Assembly: GCF_049965695.1 (NCBI RefSeq)
Contig: NZ_JBMFWB010000006.1
Span: 1-64,000, forward strand
Direction: 5' to 3'
From: Athalassotoga sp049965695
GTDB taxonomy: Bacteria; Thermotogota; Thermotogae; Mesoaciditogales; Mesoaciditogaceae
DNA length: 64,000 bases
The notes below the pieces were generated by a model that was not told the DNA's origin, ran no database searches, and saw nothing but the letters and a program-made list of their open reading frames with translations. The position numbers and the translations under genes were made by a program. This document shows positions 26,316-35,911 of the stretch, in pieces (position 1 is the first letter of the stretch; each line of letters starts with the position of its first letter).

Positions 26316-27487
26316 ATGAAGAGACTGAAAAGGAGAGAAAAGTCAAAAAGCCTTTAGCAAGCAAAGTAGGTCTTATTCTTGGAATAAATTTCGCCGGAGT
26401 TGTGGCGATATTTTTGTTTTACATCCAGTTCAACGGAAATCCGACAATTAGAGTGAATCCGGTTACCACAGTCGGAGATTTTCGAGTTTACATTTCATCT
26501 TCAAAAGATCTTTATCTTGCCGGTGAACCATTTGATTTTAAAGTATATCTTACCAATTTATCTTCCAATTACAAAAATTTTGAAATATACGCTTTTGATC
26601 TGAAGATAACGGGTAGTTCTACCGATGTTTATCTTTTTAAAACTTCTAACGTTATAAGATCGACGATCGATCCCAAAAGTACGATCTTAATCTACAGTGT
26701 AAAAGGCGGAACCAATTTTACAACCGGAAATTACACTGGAAAAGTGTTGATGAATTTGAATGGGAAGACTGTTTTGATTGGAAAAAATTTCAAATACACT
26801 TCGAATATCTCCCCGTTTTTTACCTTTGCAAATGATTTTATAGTGGAAGGGCAAAAAGAAAACGTGTCGGTGTATCTTCGTAACATTTCTACAGATACAA
26901 TAAACGTGAAGATTCAAAAGATCATCTTTTCCATCTCGAATCAAAGACAGATTCTGAGTACGAACGATCTCACTCTCAATTCAACCTTAACGATTCCACC
27001 TGACAGTAAATCGTTTGTTTGCAATTATCAAACAAAGACTATTCAAAATCCAGGGGATTACATTTTTGCAGCGAAAATAATAGGAAATCAGGATATGGTT
27101 GCAACTTCTGTGATTTCCGTCATAAACAAAGATGGTATAAGTGGCATTTCCGGCTTAAAGATCACATCTGATCTGCCATCAGACGTCAAATCAAAAGTGC
27201 CGGTTTCTTTTTCTGTTTTTCTCGTTAACGACGATGCTTTACAAAAAAAATATGTCATACTTGACTCGTTAACGGTTATAATAAAGAAAGATGACGTTGA
27301 ATTTTACAGATTTTCAAGTGCCGTTCCTCATAATTTTCGCATAAATGCCGGAGAGAAAAAGATCATTTTTGATTCAAAAGCATTGCAGGAACTGACTTTT
27401 TCTGAAATTGGCACCTACGATTTTGAGGTAATGGTAAAGATAGGGAATAATTCCATAAGTTACAATAAAAAATTTCAATCTTCGTGA
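26312..27487 (+). CDS. Membrane-anchored protein of unknown function with Ig-like beta domains
   Basis: I do not recognise a family. 391 residues: a basic cytoplasmic start (ETEKERKVKKPLASK), one membrane helix (~19-41) and an extracytoplasmic part of about 345 residues made of beta-strands with repeated openings such as LYLAGEPFDFKVYLTNLSS, IVEGQKENVSVYLRNIS and VKSKVPVSFSVFLVNDDA. This suggests three Ig/fibronectin-like sandwiches of ~100-120 residues. ATGA overlap with pilB hints at a pilus or secretion-linked role, which is only inference. Confidence 0.6.
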   Translation: MNEETEKERKVKKPLASKVGLILGINFAGVVAIFLFYIQFNGNPTIRVNPVTTVGDFRVYISSSKDLYLAGEPFDFKVYLTNLSSNYKNFEIYAFDLKITGSSTDVYLFKTSNVIRSTIDPKSTILIYSVKGGTNFTTGNYTGKVLMNLNGKTVLIGKNFKYTSNISPFFTFANDFIVEGQKENVSVYLRNISTDTINVKIQKIIFSISNQRQILSTNDLTLNSTLTIPPDSKSFVCNYQTKTIQNPGDYIFAAKIIGNQDMVATSVISVINKDGISGISGLKITSDLPSDVKSKVPVSFSVFLVNDDALQKKYVILDSLTVIIKKDDVEFYRFSSAVPHNFRINAGEKKIIFDSKALQELTFSEIGTYDFEVMVKIGNNSISYNKKFQSS

Positions 27488-27499
27488 GGAGGAAGAAAA

Positions 27500-28510
27500 A
27501 TGTACAGAGTATTGGTATGGGGAATTGGTGCCATGGGAAGTGGCATCGTGAAAGATATTCTAAAGAAGAAAACGCTTGAACTTGTCGGTGTTGTAGAAAC
27601 GGGAAGAAAGGAACTGGGAGGAAAAAGTCTCGGAGATTATCTTGAAGTTAAAAGCGACATCAAAATATCTTCCGATGCCGAGAAGGCAATTTTATCGCTT
27701 GATCCCGATCTCGTGGTCATAGCAACAACCTCTTTTGTGCCTGCTGTCTTCCCGATGATAAAAGCATCTGTCGAAAATTCGGCAAATGTCATAACTTTAG
27801 CGGAAGAGATGGCATATCCGTGGGTCGATTATCCAGAACTTTCTCACAGAATGGATTCAATGGCAAAAAAACATAACGTGTCTATTCTCGGAACAGGAAT
27901 AAATCCAGGCTTTGTGCTTGACACGCTTATACTTTCTTTAACAGGTACTTGCCTTGACGTCAAAAAAATAAAAGCCCAGCGCATAAATGACCTTTCTCCA
28001 TTTGGTGCGGAGGTCATGAGAACTCAGGGAGTCGGAACAACCGTAAAAGAATTTGAAGATGGCATAAGATCGGGAAAGATAGTCGGACATGTCGGATTCA
28101 GACAATCGATTTCCATGATAGCGGATGCACTTGGCTGGAAATTAGACAAAATTGAGGAGGAAAGAGAACCCATCATTTCAAAAACTCACAGAGAAACACC
28201 TTACGCCAAAGTTGAACCCGGTCAGGTTGCGGGATGCAAACATGTGGGGCGTGGCATTGTCAAGGGAGAGGTAAAGATAGAACTCATTCATCCGCAACAA
28301 ATTCATCCGGAAGCGGAAAACGTTAAAACCGGCGATTTCATCCAGATAGAAGGAGATCCTAACATTTCGCTGGAGATAAAGCCAGAAATTCCCGGCGGAA
28401 AAGGTACGATGGCCATGGCCGTTAACATGATTCCCAAAGTTATAGAAGCAAGACCCGGACTTTTAACGATGAAAGACATGCAACTGCCATTTGGAATCGT
28501 AGATGATTGA
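27500..28510 (+). CDS. ord: 2,4-diaminopentanoate dehydrogenase
   Basis: NAD(P)+-dependent oxidative deamination of (2R,4S)-2,4-diaminopentanoate to 2-amino-4-oxopentanoate in ornithine fermentation. Rossmann start VLVWGIGAMGSGIVKDILKKK, DapB-like fold, with the family stretches SILGTGINPGFVLDTLILSLTG and RINDLSPFGAEVMRTQGVG. 336 residues. GAGGAGG before ATG 27500; the stop overlaps the ortA region. Identity is strengthened by the ortAB and oraSE genes that follow. Confidence 0.93.
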   Translation: MYRVLVWGIGAMGSGIVKDILKKKTLELVGVVETGRKELGGKSLGDYLEVKSDIKISSDAEKAILSLDPDLVVIATTSFVPAVFPMIKASVENSANVITLAEEMAYPWVDYPELSHRMDSMAKKHNVSILGTGINPGFVLDTLILSLTGTCLDVKKIKAQRINDLSPFGAEVMRTQGVGTTVKEFEDGIRSGKIVGHVGFRQSISMIADALGWKLDKIEEEREPIISKTHRETPYAKVEPGQVAGCKHVGRGIVKGEVKIELIHPQQIHPEAENVKTGDFIQIEGDPNISLEIKPEIPGGKGTMAMAVNMIPKVIEARPGLLTMKDMQLPFGIVDD

Positions 28511-28511
28511 A

Positions 28512-28811
28512 ATGGCCAAAAAAGGAGATTGGGTCAAAATACATAACGTCGTACTCGAGTCATCCAATAGAGTTTCAAATCTTCCAGAAGATACCAAGAA
28601 AGTCCCACTTGAAGCGTGGATAAACGGATTTCTAAATGAAGACGGCGAAATAGGAGAAATGGTTGAAATAACGACTTTAAGCGGAAGGACAGTTTCCGGA
28701 ACACTTGTCGAAGTAAACCCAAGATATATCCATGATTTCGGAAATCCTGTACCAGAACTGTTGAAAATAGGGCCAAACCTCAAAAAGCAACTTGAAGAAG
28801 GAAGCGTTTAA
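28512..28811 (+). CDS. ortA: 2-amino-4-oxopentanoate thiolase, small subunit
   Basis: Small partner of OrtB in the CoA-dependent thiolytic cleavage of 2-amino-4-oxopentanoate to alanine and acetyl-CoA. About 99 residues; KKGDWVKIHNVVLESSNRV and EDTKKVPLEAWINGFL match the OrtA family. I use the ATG at 28512, which gives MAKKGDWV as in relatives; an in-frame ATG at 28503 overlapping the ord stop would add three residues. Confidence 0.9.
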   Translation: MAKKGDWVKIHNVVLESSNRVSNLPEDTKKVPLEAWINGFLNEDGEIGEMVEITTLSGRTVSGTLVEVNPRYIHDFGNPVPELLKIGPNLKKQLEEGSV

Positions 28812-28812
28812 A

Positions 28813-30222
28813 ATGTACGAAGACGTGATAAAAAGGAAAAATGAGATAATTCAGAAAGCCGTTGGCATAGATTATTCCAAATTTGAAATAGAGGGCATTG
28901 CTTTCGATTACGATCGTATGATGAAAGAAGTTTCTTACAGTTTGGATGAAATAAGAAAAATTCAATCTGAAACTCAGGTTGGCAACACGCCACTTGTAGA
29001 ACTTAAAAACCTTACAAAACTCGTCAGGAAGATTTCAAAACTCGGAAAAGGCGCAAGGATATTTTTGAAAGATGAATCTGCGAATCCTTCCGGAAGTTTT
29101 AAAGACAGAAGGGCGTCGGTTTCCATCTATCACGCAAAAAATCACGGCTACAAGGGAGTTATAGCCGCAACTTCTGGAAATTACGGCGCTGCGGTGGCCT
29201 CTCAGGCTGCCAAATATGGTTTGCGTGCGATAATCGTACAGGAAACTTTTGACAGTAATCATGTTGGACAACCGGAAATACTTGAGAAAGGACGTGCCTG
29301 TGAAGCATATGGCGCTGAAGTTGTTCAGTTAACGGTGGGCCCTGAACTTTTCTACTACACTTTGAAATTGCTCGATGAAACGGGATATTTCGATGCATCC
29401 CTTTATACCCCCTTTGGAATCGCCGGAATAGAAACTCTCGGATATGAAATAGCAACTCAGGTTAAATCAAGATATGGAAGATTCCCGGATGCGGTGCTTG
29501 TAACCCATGCGGGTGGCGGAAATGTAACGGGTACTGCGAGAGGTTTAAAGAAGGCCGGTGCAAAAACCAAAGTTATAGGATCAAGTGTCGATCTAAGAGG
29601 ACTTCATATGGCAAGTGATCACGATTTTAACAGAAAATCATTCACCACAGGCCACACGGGCTTCGGAATACCATTTTCGGCTTATCCTGACAGGGTAGAT
29701 GTGCCAAGAAATGCCGCTCGATCTTTGAGGTATTTGGACAGATACGTACTTGTAACGCAAGGAGAGGTTTTTTTCACAACGGAAGCACTTGCACAGGTTG
29801 AGGGCATGATGAGAGGGCCGGCCGGTAACACATCTTTGACAGCGGCTTTGAGCATCGCAAAAGAAATGGATGAAGATCAGATAATAGTCGTGCAGGAAAC
29901 AGAATATACAGGTGCAGGTAAATTACCCAGCGCCCAACTCACATTCGCAAAAAAAATGGGAGTCATCGTTAAAAACGGGAATTCGATAAAAGAAGACGTG
30001 CCCGGTAAAGTAATAGCCATACCTGAAAGCATCGAACAAATTGGAATCATAGAATACCCGCTTGAAAATCTCAAAAAGTCTTACGTTAAAGAATCAATAA
30101 AAGCGTACGGTAGAAGTAAATTTTCCGATGTCGAGAAAAAATTCATGGCGGAAGATACGAATTCTAATTCTCAAGAAATAGATAAAATGTTGGAAGAGGT
30201 GTTGAAAGATGGCAAGGCCTGA
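28813..30222 (+). CDS. ortB: 2-amino-4-oxopentanoate thiolase, PLP subunit
   Basis: PLP-dependent large subunit of the thiolase, related to threonine synthase-like fold type II enzymes. The Schiff-base lysine is K97 in PSGSFKDRRAS, with the phosphate-cup GGGNVTGTARG further on. 469 residues. ATG 28813 starts 1 nt after the ortA stop, with AAGGAAG upstream; the in-frame TTG at 28792 is inside ortA and less likely. Its end overlaps oraS by 14 nt. Confidence 0.93.
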   Translation: MYEDVIKRKNEIIQKAVGIDYSKFEIEGIAFDYDRMMKEVSYSLDEIRKIQSETQVGNTPLVELKNLTKLVRKISKLGKGARIFLKDESANPSGSFKDRRASVSIYHAKNHGYKGVIAATSGNYGAAVASQAAKYGLRAIIVQETFDSNHVGQPEILEKGRACEAYGAEVVQLTVGPELFYYTLKLLDETGYFDASLYTPFGIAGIETLGYEIATQVKSRYGRFPDAVLVTHAGGGNVTGTARGLKKAGAKTKVIGSSVDLRGLHMASDHDFNRKSFTTGHTGFGIPFSAYPDRVDVPRNAARSLRYLDRYVLVTQGEVFFTTEALAQVEGMMRGPAGNTSLTAALSIAKEMDEDQIIVVQETEYTGAGKLPSAQLTFAKKMGVIVKNGNSIKEDVPGKVIAIPESIEQIGIIEYPLENLKKSYVKESIKAYGRSKFSDVEKKFMAEDTNSNSQEIDKMLEEVLKDGKA

Positions 30223-30577
30223 TGATTTTGAGGAGCGAAGCAAACATCTTAAAAATCTAACAGATGAAGAGTTAGACAAAAGATTTTGGGAACTTACCGA
30301 GAAAATCGTGGATCCACTTATAGATCTTGCAAAGACACACACATCTCCATCGATAGAAAGGTCTGTGCTTTTGAGGATGGGTTTTGACAGCATAACCGCA
30401 AAAAACATAGTTGACAAGATCTTTGAACAAAAATTGCTTGGCAAAGGCGCCGGTAATGTCGTTTACAAATTCGCCCAGGCAAGACAAATTGACTATTTGG
30501 TTGCGGGCGAAATGCTTGTCAAAGAAGATCATTGGGACGAAGTGAGAGAATTGTTCGGAGATGGTAGAAATGCTTGA
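30209..30577 (+). CDS. oraS: D-ornithine 4,5-aminomutase, S subunit
   Basis: Small subunit of the adenosylcobalamin- and PLP-dependent mutase that moves the 5-amino group of D-ornithine to C4. 122 residues; DDFEERSKHLKNLTDEELDKRFWELTEKIVDPLIDLA and PSIERSVLLRMGFDS are characteristic. Start ATG 30209 within the 3' end of ortB; overlaps oraE. Confidence 0.93.
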   Translation: MARPDDFEERSKHLKNLTDEELDKRFWELTEKIVDPLIDLAKTHTSPSIERSVLLRMGFDSITAKNIVDKIFEQKLLGKGAGNVVYKFAQARQIDYLVAGEMLVKEDHWDEVRELFGDGRNA

Positions 30578-32753
30578 TCCAAATAAAAAGATAGACATTG
30601 AGGAGATCCTTAAAAATCTCGAAAATTACAGGCCGCGCAGGCGCGGGTGGACGTGGAGAAAGCCTTGGAAGGGTAAGATGGACGGCTATGAATATATGCA
30701 AGCAAGTGAACCTTTAAAAAATTCGATTTCATTACCAGCGGCACACTATTTTGATAACATAGATCCTCAACCCGATCTTGTCATAACGAGTGAAATAGCA
30801 TCCGGAAGATTTGAAGACGATATCAGAAGGATGAGAATGGCTGCGTGGCATGGAGCCGATCACATAATGGTTATAAGAACTTTGGGTCAATCACATATAG
30901 ACGGACTTATGGAAGGCACTCCCGAAGGAATTGGCGGTATACCCATAACGAGAAAACAATTGAGGGCAACAAGAAAAGCGCTTGACCTGATAGAGGATGA
31001 AGTTGGAAGACCTGTTAACTTTCATTCTTACGTAAGTGGAGTTGCCGGTCCTGAGATAGCCGTGCTTTTTGCCGAAGAAGGGGTAAACGGTGCGCATCAG
31101 GATCCGCAATACAACGTTTTGTACAGGGGAATAAATCCAGTCAGGTCTTTCGTGGATGCAGCGGTGGCAAAAAAGGTAATGTCGTGGGCCGGTATGCTTC
31201 AAATAGACGGTGCCCACAACGCGAATGCTTCTGCAAGAGTTTCGTGGAAAATAATGCCGGAATTACTTGTTCAACATGGCATAAATTGCCTTTATTCCGT
31301 TAAATCTGGCATGAAAAAGGAAAACATAGCCTTATCGACTGTACCGCCTACAGCAGCGCCAACACCTGCGATGCGGATAAATTTACCTTACGCCGTTGCG
31401 GTAAGAGAACTCTTCAAAGGATACAGATTTCGTGCACAGATGAACACAAAATACATAGAATCGGATCTCTTCGATGCAACACGCATGCACATGATAGATG
31501 CCTTCGTCACAAGGCTTACAGGTGCACATCTTCAATCAACCATAACGCCGGATGAAGGCAGAAATGTGCCATGGCACATAAATTCGATTCGAGGCATCGA
31601 AACCGCGAAACATGCACTTGTCGCGTTAGACGGTCTTACAGAGTATGTCAAAATAGACAAAAAAAAGATAAACGATAAGGTAAGAGAATTAAAGATGCGT
31701 GCGATTCTTATGCTCGAAGAGATAATAGAGGTTGGAGGATATTTTGAAGCCGTCGAGCAAGGTTTTTTTGTGGATAACGGTTATTATCCGGAAAGAATCG
31801 GAGATGGCATAAAAAGAAAAAAAGATGGAGAAATAGCCGGAAACACTGTTGTTCCGCGTGACAAAGATTACATGGCACCCGTGTGTGAGCATTTCGGCTA
31901 CAACAACCTGCCTAAAGGAATAAAGAAGCCATGCGATTTGATAGGAGGCTGCACGCTTTGTAAGCCGGAAAAGATAAAATACATAGATGAACTGGATGAA
32001 ACAGACAACGTTTCTTTAAGACTCAAAGCAGATGAAGAATTAAATGACAAAGGTCTTATAAAGCCTGAAGTTGAATGGTCGAATGACGGGACCATCCAAC
32101 TGGATATGACCTTCGCGGCAAATGAAGAGATCGCAGAAGTGGCAGCGATGGAAACGGCAAAGCGTTTAGGCTTAACGGACATAAACGTCATTCACAAAAC
32201 AGTACTTCACCCGTCTGAAGGTACTTACGTTGAGATAAAAGGTAAGATTCCATTTGAAATAGACACAAAAAATCTCAAGATGCCCGAAAAAATAGATGTA
32301 CTCCCAGATGATGAGATAACAAAATTTTTCAAAGATCATGAGATAAGTGTCGTTGCCGGAACGGTTGGAAATGATGAACATTCGGTCGGTATGAGGGAAA
32401 TATTGGACATAAAGCACGGAGGCATAGAAAAATACGGCATAAAATATGTCTACCTCGGAACGAGCGTACCGGTGGAAAAATTGCTTGACGCCGCAATAGA
32501 GACGAATTCTGTGGCAGTCCTTGCATCCATGATAATAACCCACAACGACGTTCACATTCACAACATGCGTAAATTAAGCGATCTCGCGATAGAAAAAGGT
32601 GTAAGAGACAAACTCATACTCATAGCGGGAGGCACTCAAATAACAAACGATCTTGCAAAATCTGCCGGAATGGATGCCGGTTTTGGAAGAGGTACGCATG
32701 GTGCGGATGTTGCAAGTTTTCTTGTAAAAGCACTTACAAAAAAATTGAGGTGA
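30570..32753 (+). CDS. oraE: D-ornithine 4,5-aminomutase, E subunit
   Basis: Large catalytic subunit binding both PLP and adenosylcobalamin. The N-terminal TIM barrel begins RRRGWTWRKPWKGKMDGYEYM; the C-terminal Rossmann domain has the base-off cobalamin motif NDEHSVG, with D602, H604 and G607 (D-x-H-x-x-G). 727 residues. ATG 30570 gives a proper distance from GGAG (30557-30560); ATG 30561 would be too close. A racemase making D-ornithine is not in the window. Confidence 0.94.
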   Translation: MLDPNKKIDIEEILKNLENYRPRRRGWTWRKPWKGKMDGYEYMQASEPLKNSISLPAAHYFDNIDPQPDLVITSEIASGRFEDDIRRMRMAAWHGADHIMVIRTLGQSHIDGLMEGTPEGIGGIPITRKQLRATRKALDLIEDEVGRPVNFHSYVSGVAGPEIAVLFAEEGVNGAHQDPQYNVLYRGINPVRSFVDAAVAKKVMSWAGMLQIDGAHNANASARVSWKIMPELLVQHGINCLYSVKSGMKKENIALSTVPPTAAPTPAMRINLPYAVAVRELFKGYRFRAQMNTKYIESDLFDATRMHMIDAFVTRLTGAHLQSTITPDEGRNVPWHINSIRGIETAKHALVALDGLTEYVKIDKKKINDKVRELKMRAILMLEEIIEVGGYFEAVEQGFFVDNGYYPERIGDGIKRKKDGEIAGNTVVPRDKDYMAPVCEHFGYNNLPKGIKKPCDLIGGCTLCKPEKIKYIDELDETDNVSLRLKADEELNDKGLIKPEVEWSNDGTIQLDMTFAANEEIAEVAAMETAKRLGLTDINVIHKTVLHPSEGTYVEIKGKIPFEIDTKNLKMPEKIDVLPDDEITKFFKDHEISVVAGTVGNDEHSVGMREILDIKHGGIEKYGIKYVYLGTSVPVEKLLDAAIETNSVAVLASMIITHNDVHIHNMRKLSDLAIEKGVRDKLILIAGGTQITNDLAKSAGMDAGFGRGTHGADVASFLVKALTKKLR

Positions 32754-32758
32754 TAAAA

Positions 32759-33916
32759 GTGAAAATACTTTTCAAAAATGCGAATGTCATACCTATAACC
32801 TCTGAGCCTTTTAAAGGAGATGTACTCATCGAAAACGGAAAGATCAAGTCCACAGGAAAAACAGAAAAAAGAGGAAATGACGTTGAAGTTATTGACTTAG
32901 ATGGTAAATATCTGTTACCTGGATTCATAGACGCACATTCTCACATAGGCCTATGGGAAGAAGGAGTCAACGAGCCTGTCTCATCCGATGGCAACGAATG
33001 GACAGATCCTGTAACGGCAGATGTAAAAGCAATCGACGGATTCAATCCAGAAGATACCGCCATAGAAAGAGCACTTTCCGGAGGAATAACAACTGTCATG
33101 ATAGTGCCGGGAAGTGCAAATCCGGTTGGAGGTCAGGGCGCTATAATAAAATTCAAATCTAAAATTGTGGATGAGATGATAATAAGAGAACCTGCCGGAT
33201 TGAAAATGGCCTTTGGAGAGAATCCAAAAAGAGTCTACGGGGATCAAAAAAAGACTCCATCAACAAGATTAGGTGTAGCAGCCATCATAAGAACTTATTT
33301 CACAAGAGTGCAAGATTACATGAAGAAAAAAGAAAACGCTCAAAAAGAAGGCAAAACTTTCGTTGAGAGAGACTTAAAATTAGAAGCGGGCGAACGCGTT
33401 TTAAGAGGTCAGATGCCTGCAAGAATCCATGCTCACCGTTACGATGATATACTTACAGCCTCAAGAATAGCAGAAGAATTTGGATTCAAATTCGTTATAG
33501 AACACGGCACCGAAGGTTACAAGATCGTCGATACCCTTAAAGCGAAAAAGATTTCTGTTGTGGTTGGACCGCTTTTGACTTTCAGAACGAAGCGAGAATT
33601 AAAAGACATGACTATGGAATCGATAAAGATATTGAACTCAAATGGCATATTAACGGCGTTGATGTGCGATCATCCCGTTATTCCCCTTGAATACGCCTCC
33701 GTTCAAGCAGCAGCGGCGATGAGACAGGGTGCAAAAGCGGAAGACCTTTTGAAAATGCTTACCATAAATCCAGCAACGATTCTTGGCATCGAAAACAGAG
33801 TCGGATCGATAGAAAAAGGAAAAGATGCCGATGTGGTTGTCTGGAGCGGACATCCATTTGACATGAAATCAAGGGTTGAAAAGGTGTACATAGAAGGTAA
33901 AAAGGTTTTTGAATAA
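32759..33916 (+). CDS. Amidohydrolase-superfamily enzyme
   Basis: Metal-dependent hydrolase of the imidazolonepropionase/dihydroorotase-like group. Seen: the metal-binding GFIDAHSHIG, a later HAHR and IEHGTE with His ligands, and MCDHPV with the catalytic Asp; C-terminal NPATILGIENRVGSIEKGKDADVVVW is typical. 385 residues. GTG 32759 is used because GAGGTGAT sits 4-6 nt upstream, overlapping the oraE stop. It is translationally close to the ornithine operon, so it may supply or drain an ornithine-related amide or cyclic compound; the substrate is unproven. Confidence 0.8.
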   Translation: MKILFKNANVIPITSEPFKGDVLIENGKIKSTGKTEKRGNDVEVIDLDGKYLLPGFIDAHSHIGLWEEGVNEPVSSDGNEWTDPVTADVKAIDGFNPEDTAIERALSGGITTVMIVPGSANPVGGQGAIIKFKSKIVDEMIIREPAGLKMAFGENPKRVYGDQKKTPSTRLGVAAIIRTYFTRVQDYMKKKENAQKEGKTFVERDLKLEAGERVLRGQMPARIHAHRYDDILTASRIAEEFGFKFVIEHGTEGYKIVDTLKAKKISVVVGPLLTFRTKRELKDMTMESIKILNSNGILTALMCDHPVIPLEYASVQAAAAMRQGAKAEDLLKMLTINPATILGIENRVGSIEKGKDADVVVWSGHPFDMKSRVEKVYIEGKKVFE

Positions 33917-33928
33917 GAAGAGGCATAG

Positions 33929-35467
33929 ATGATACTCGAATTACACGCGAAAAATTTTGCCCTTTTTGAGGATATAGACATAGAATTCTCAGATAAGATG
34001 AATGTTATAACCGGGGAAAGTGGTTCTGGGAAATCACTTTTCCTTTCTATTTTAAAATCCCTGCTTGGAGAAAAAAATGAATTTTTGACAGAAAAAAGTG
34101 AAGTAGAATCACGTTTCTTGATAAACGGAGAAGAATTCGTGATAAATCTAAAAATAAGTCCATCAAGGATGAGCGCAAGGTTGAACGGTGAGATGATAAC
34201 ACTTGCAGATTTGAAAAATCATGTCGGCGGCTGGATGGATATACACAATCAAGGTATCTCTCAAATTCTAAAAGATCCAAAAAATCATACAAATTTTGTG
34301 GACATATTTTCATCGGGCATTCAGGAACAACTCAAAAAATACAGAATACTTTACAATAGATATGTTGAAATTTCGAAGTTCATAAAAACCAACGAATCTA
34401 CCAATCCTGAAACAGAAATAGAAAATATCTCTCAGGAAATTTCGAATATAGAAAAATTCTTGATCTCAGACGAGGAATATAACGTTATCAGAGATGAATA
34501 TAAAAGGCAATCCGGAATTGTCGATATTCTAAAGATGATAAAAGAAACAGAATATCTCGTCTGGGGAGAAAATGGAATTGAACCTATCCTTGGATTGGTT
34601 TTAAAAGATGTAAAAGAAATGGAAAAAATAGATAAGCATCTGCCATTCTTGAAGATGATTGAAGAAATCAAGGCATCCTTGATGGATCTCAAAAAGAATT
34701 TCACCGATTATGCAAATTCTCTTGAATTTGATCAAGAAAAACTCTATGATTTGGAAGAAAAAATTAATCAAATAGAAAAATTGAAAAGAAAGTACGGTCC
34801 GAGACTTTCAGATGTAAATGAAAGATTGGAAGAATTGAAAAAAAGGTACGAACAGTTGAATGAAGTAAATATCCGATTGAAAAATGTCCGGGAAGACTTT
34901 GCCGATTTGACGGATCAGATGAAACAAATAGCGCTTGAAATAAAGCAAATGCGTGGATTAGCCGCAGAAGCACTTGTAAAACGCATAAATGAGAATCTCG
35001 AAGATCTCTCGATGCAAAATGCCCACATTTCTTTCATTCAGAAAGAGACCGATTTTACACAAAATGGCAAAGATCAAATTGAATTCACCGGATCCATGAA
35101 CCTGGGAATGCCCGAAACTTCGGTATCAAAGATAGCTTCAGGCGGAGAAATTTCACGGCTTTACCTTGCGATAGAATCATCGATAAGCGGTAATTTACCA
35201 ATTTCGACCCTTGTTTTTGACGAAATAGAAACAGGAATTGGGCCACGAACTTCAGACGTTGTGGCAACAAAAATGAAAGAAATATCCAAAAACACTCAGG
35301 TAATAGTCATAACTCATATGCCGCAGATAGCGGCAGTGGCCGACAGACATTTCAAAGTGCAAAAATATCAATCAAATGGCAGCACTTACTCTACCATTAA
35401 CGAAATAAACGGCAAAGAAAGACACGCAGAGATAAAGGAAATGTTTGGTAAAATGCCAAATCAGTAA
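33929..35467 (+). CDS. recN: DNA repair protein RecN
   Basis: SMC-like ATPase in double-strand break repair. Walker A GESGSGKS at residues 29-36, a long coiled-coil middle (~130-340, rich in E/K/L), signature SKIASGGEISRLYLAI and Walker B STLVFDEIETGIG followed by VIVITHMPQIAAVADRHF. 512 residues, somewhat shorter than the usual ~550, with the coiled coil shortened. Follows the amidohydrolase by 12 nt. Confidence 0.92.
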   Translation: MILELHAKNFALFEDIDIEFSDKMNVITGESGSGKSLFLSILKSLLGEKNEFLTEKSEVESRFLINGEEFVINLKISPSRMSARLNGEMITLADLKNHVGGWMDIHNQGISQILKDPKNHTNFVDIFSSGIQEQLKKYRILYNRYVEISKFIKTNESTNPETEIENISQEISNIEKFLISDEEYNVIRDEYKRQSGIVDILKMIKETEYLVWGENGIEPILGLVLKDVKEMEKIDKHLPFLKMIEEIKASLMDLKKNFTDYANSLEFDQEKLYDLEEKINQIEKLKRKYGPRLSDVNERLEELKKRYEQLNEVNIRLKNVREDFADLTDQMKQIALEIKQMRGLAAEALVKRINENLEDLSMQNAHISFIQKETDFTQNGKDQIEFTGSMNLGMPETSVSKIASGGEISRLYLAIESSISGNLPISTLVFDEIETGIGPRTSDVVATKMKEISKNTQVIVITHMPQIAAVADRHFKVQKYQSNGSTYSTINEINGKERHAEIKEMFGKMPNQ

Positions 35468-35519
35468 AAACAGCACGTGGCAGGCAGCTGACGGTGCGTG
35501 GAAATACAGACATTCTTCC

Positions 35520-35582
35520 GTCATCCTGAAATCGATTCAAGATCTCATTTAAATGTGATTCCGGTTCTTCGGCCAGAATGAC
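35520..35582. repeat. 63-bp imperfect palindrome (REP/MITE-like)
   Basis: Begins GTCATCCTGAAATCG and ends CGGCCAGAATGAC; the ends and the centre around ATTTAAAT are inverted copies of each other with mismatches between. It lies in the 213-nt gap between recN and the small minus-strand gene. The CCAGAATGAC/GTCATCCTG type of end is shared by many dispersed bacterial palindromes, so it is probably a mobile or formerly mobile repeat. Confidence 0.55.
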
Positions 35583-35680
35583 AGATCGGCGGAAAACATG
35601 ATGATGAGGAAGCCGATGCTTTGCGAGATGGGCTTTGTCAAATTCTCTTGTAAGCAGTGCATTATAGACATAAAATCTGT

Positions 35681-35857
35681 TTAGATCATCTCTTCGTCTG
35701 TTCGAAGAACAAAGTCTGCGTGGAGATCTGCTATGCGTATGTCTTTTATCTCTTCCGAAAGACTTTCAACTGTCTCGGAACTCACGCCTACAAATTCGGC
35801 GATTTCTTTCGGAGATATGTGAGACAGGTATTTCAATATCACATCTTTGTATGGCAT
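35681..35857 (-). CDS. Small predicted HTH-like protein (58 residues)
   Basis: A 58-codon frame from ATG 35857, with GAGAGGTGAT 3-6 nt upstream, to TAA 35681-35683. The middle, SPKEIAEFVGVSSETVESLSEEI, reads as a helix-turn-helix (alanine-turn-valine pattern), followed by an acidic tail ending RTDEEMI. Codon use is like the neighbours. No family recognised. It could be a small DNA-binding regulator at the edge of the accessory island. Confidence 0.55.
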   Translation of the reverse strand: MPYKDVILKYLSHISPKEIAEFVGVSSETVESLSEEIKDIRIADLHADFVLRTDEEMI

Positions 35858-35911
35858 AGATCACCTCTCATATCTATCGCTTGGACTTTAAATATCGCTT
35901 GATGCCGGCTT

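Noticed and set aside
35468..35680. Reading frames in the gap after recN
   Set aside because: The open stretches are short, run through the 63-bp palindrome and lack ribosome sites; only the 58-codon gene at 35681-35857 holds up.
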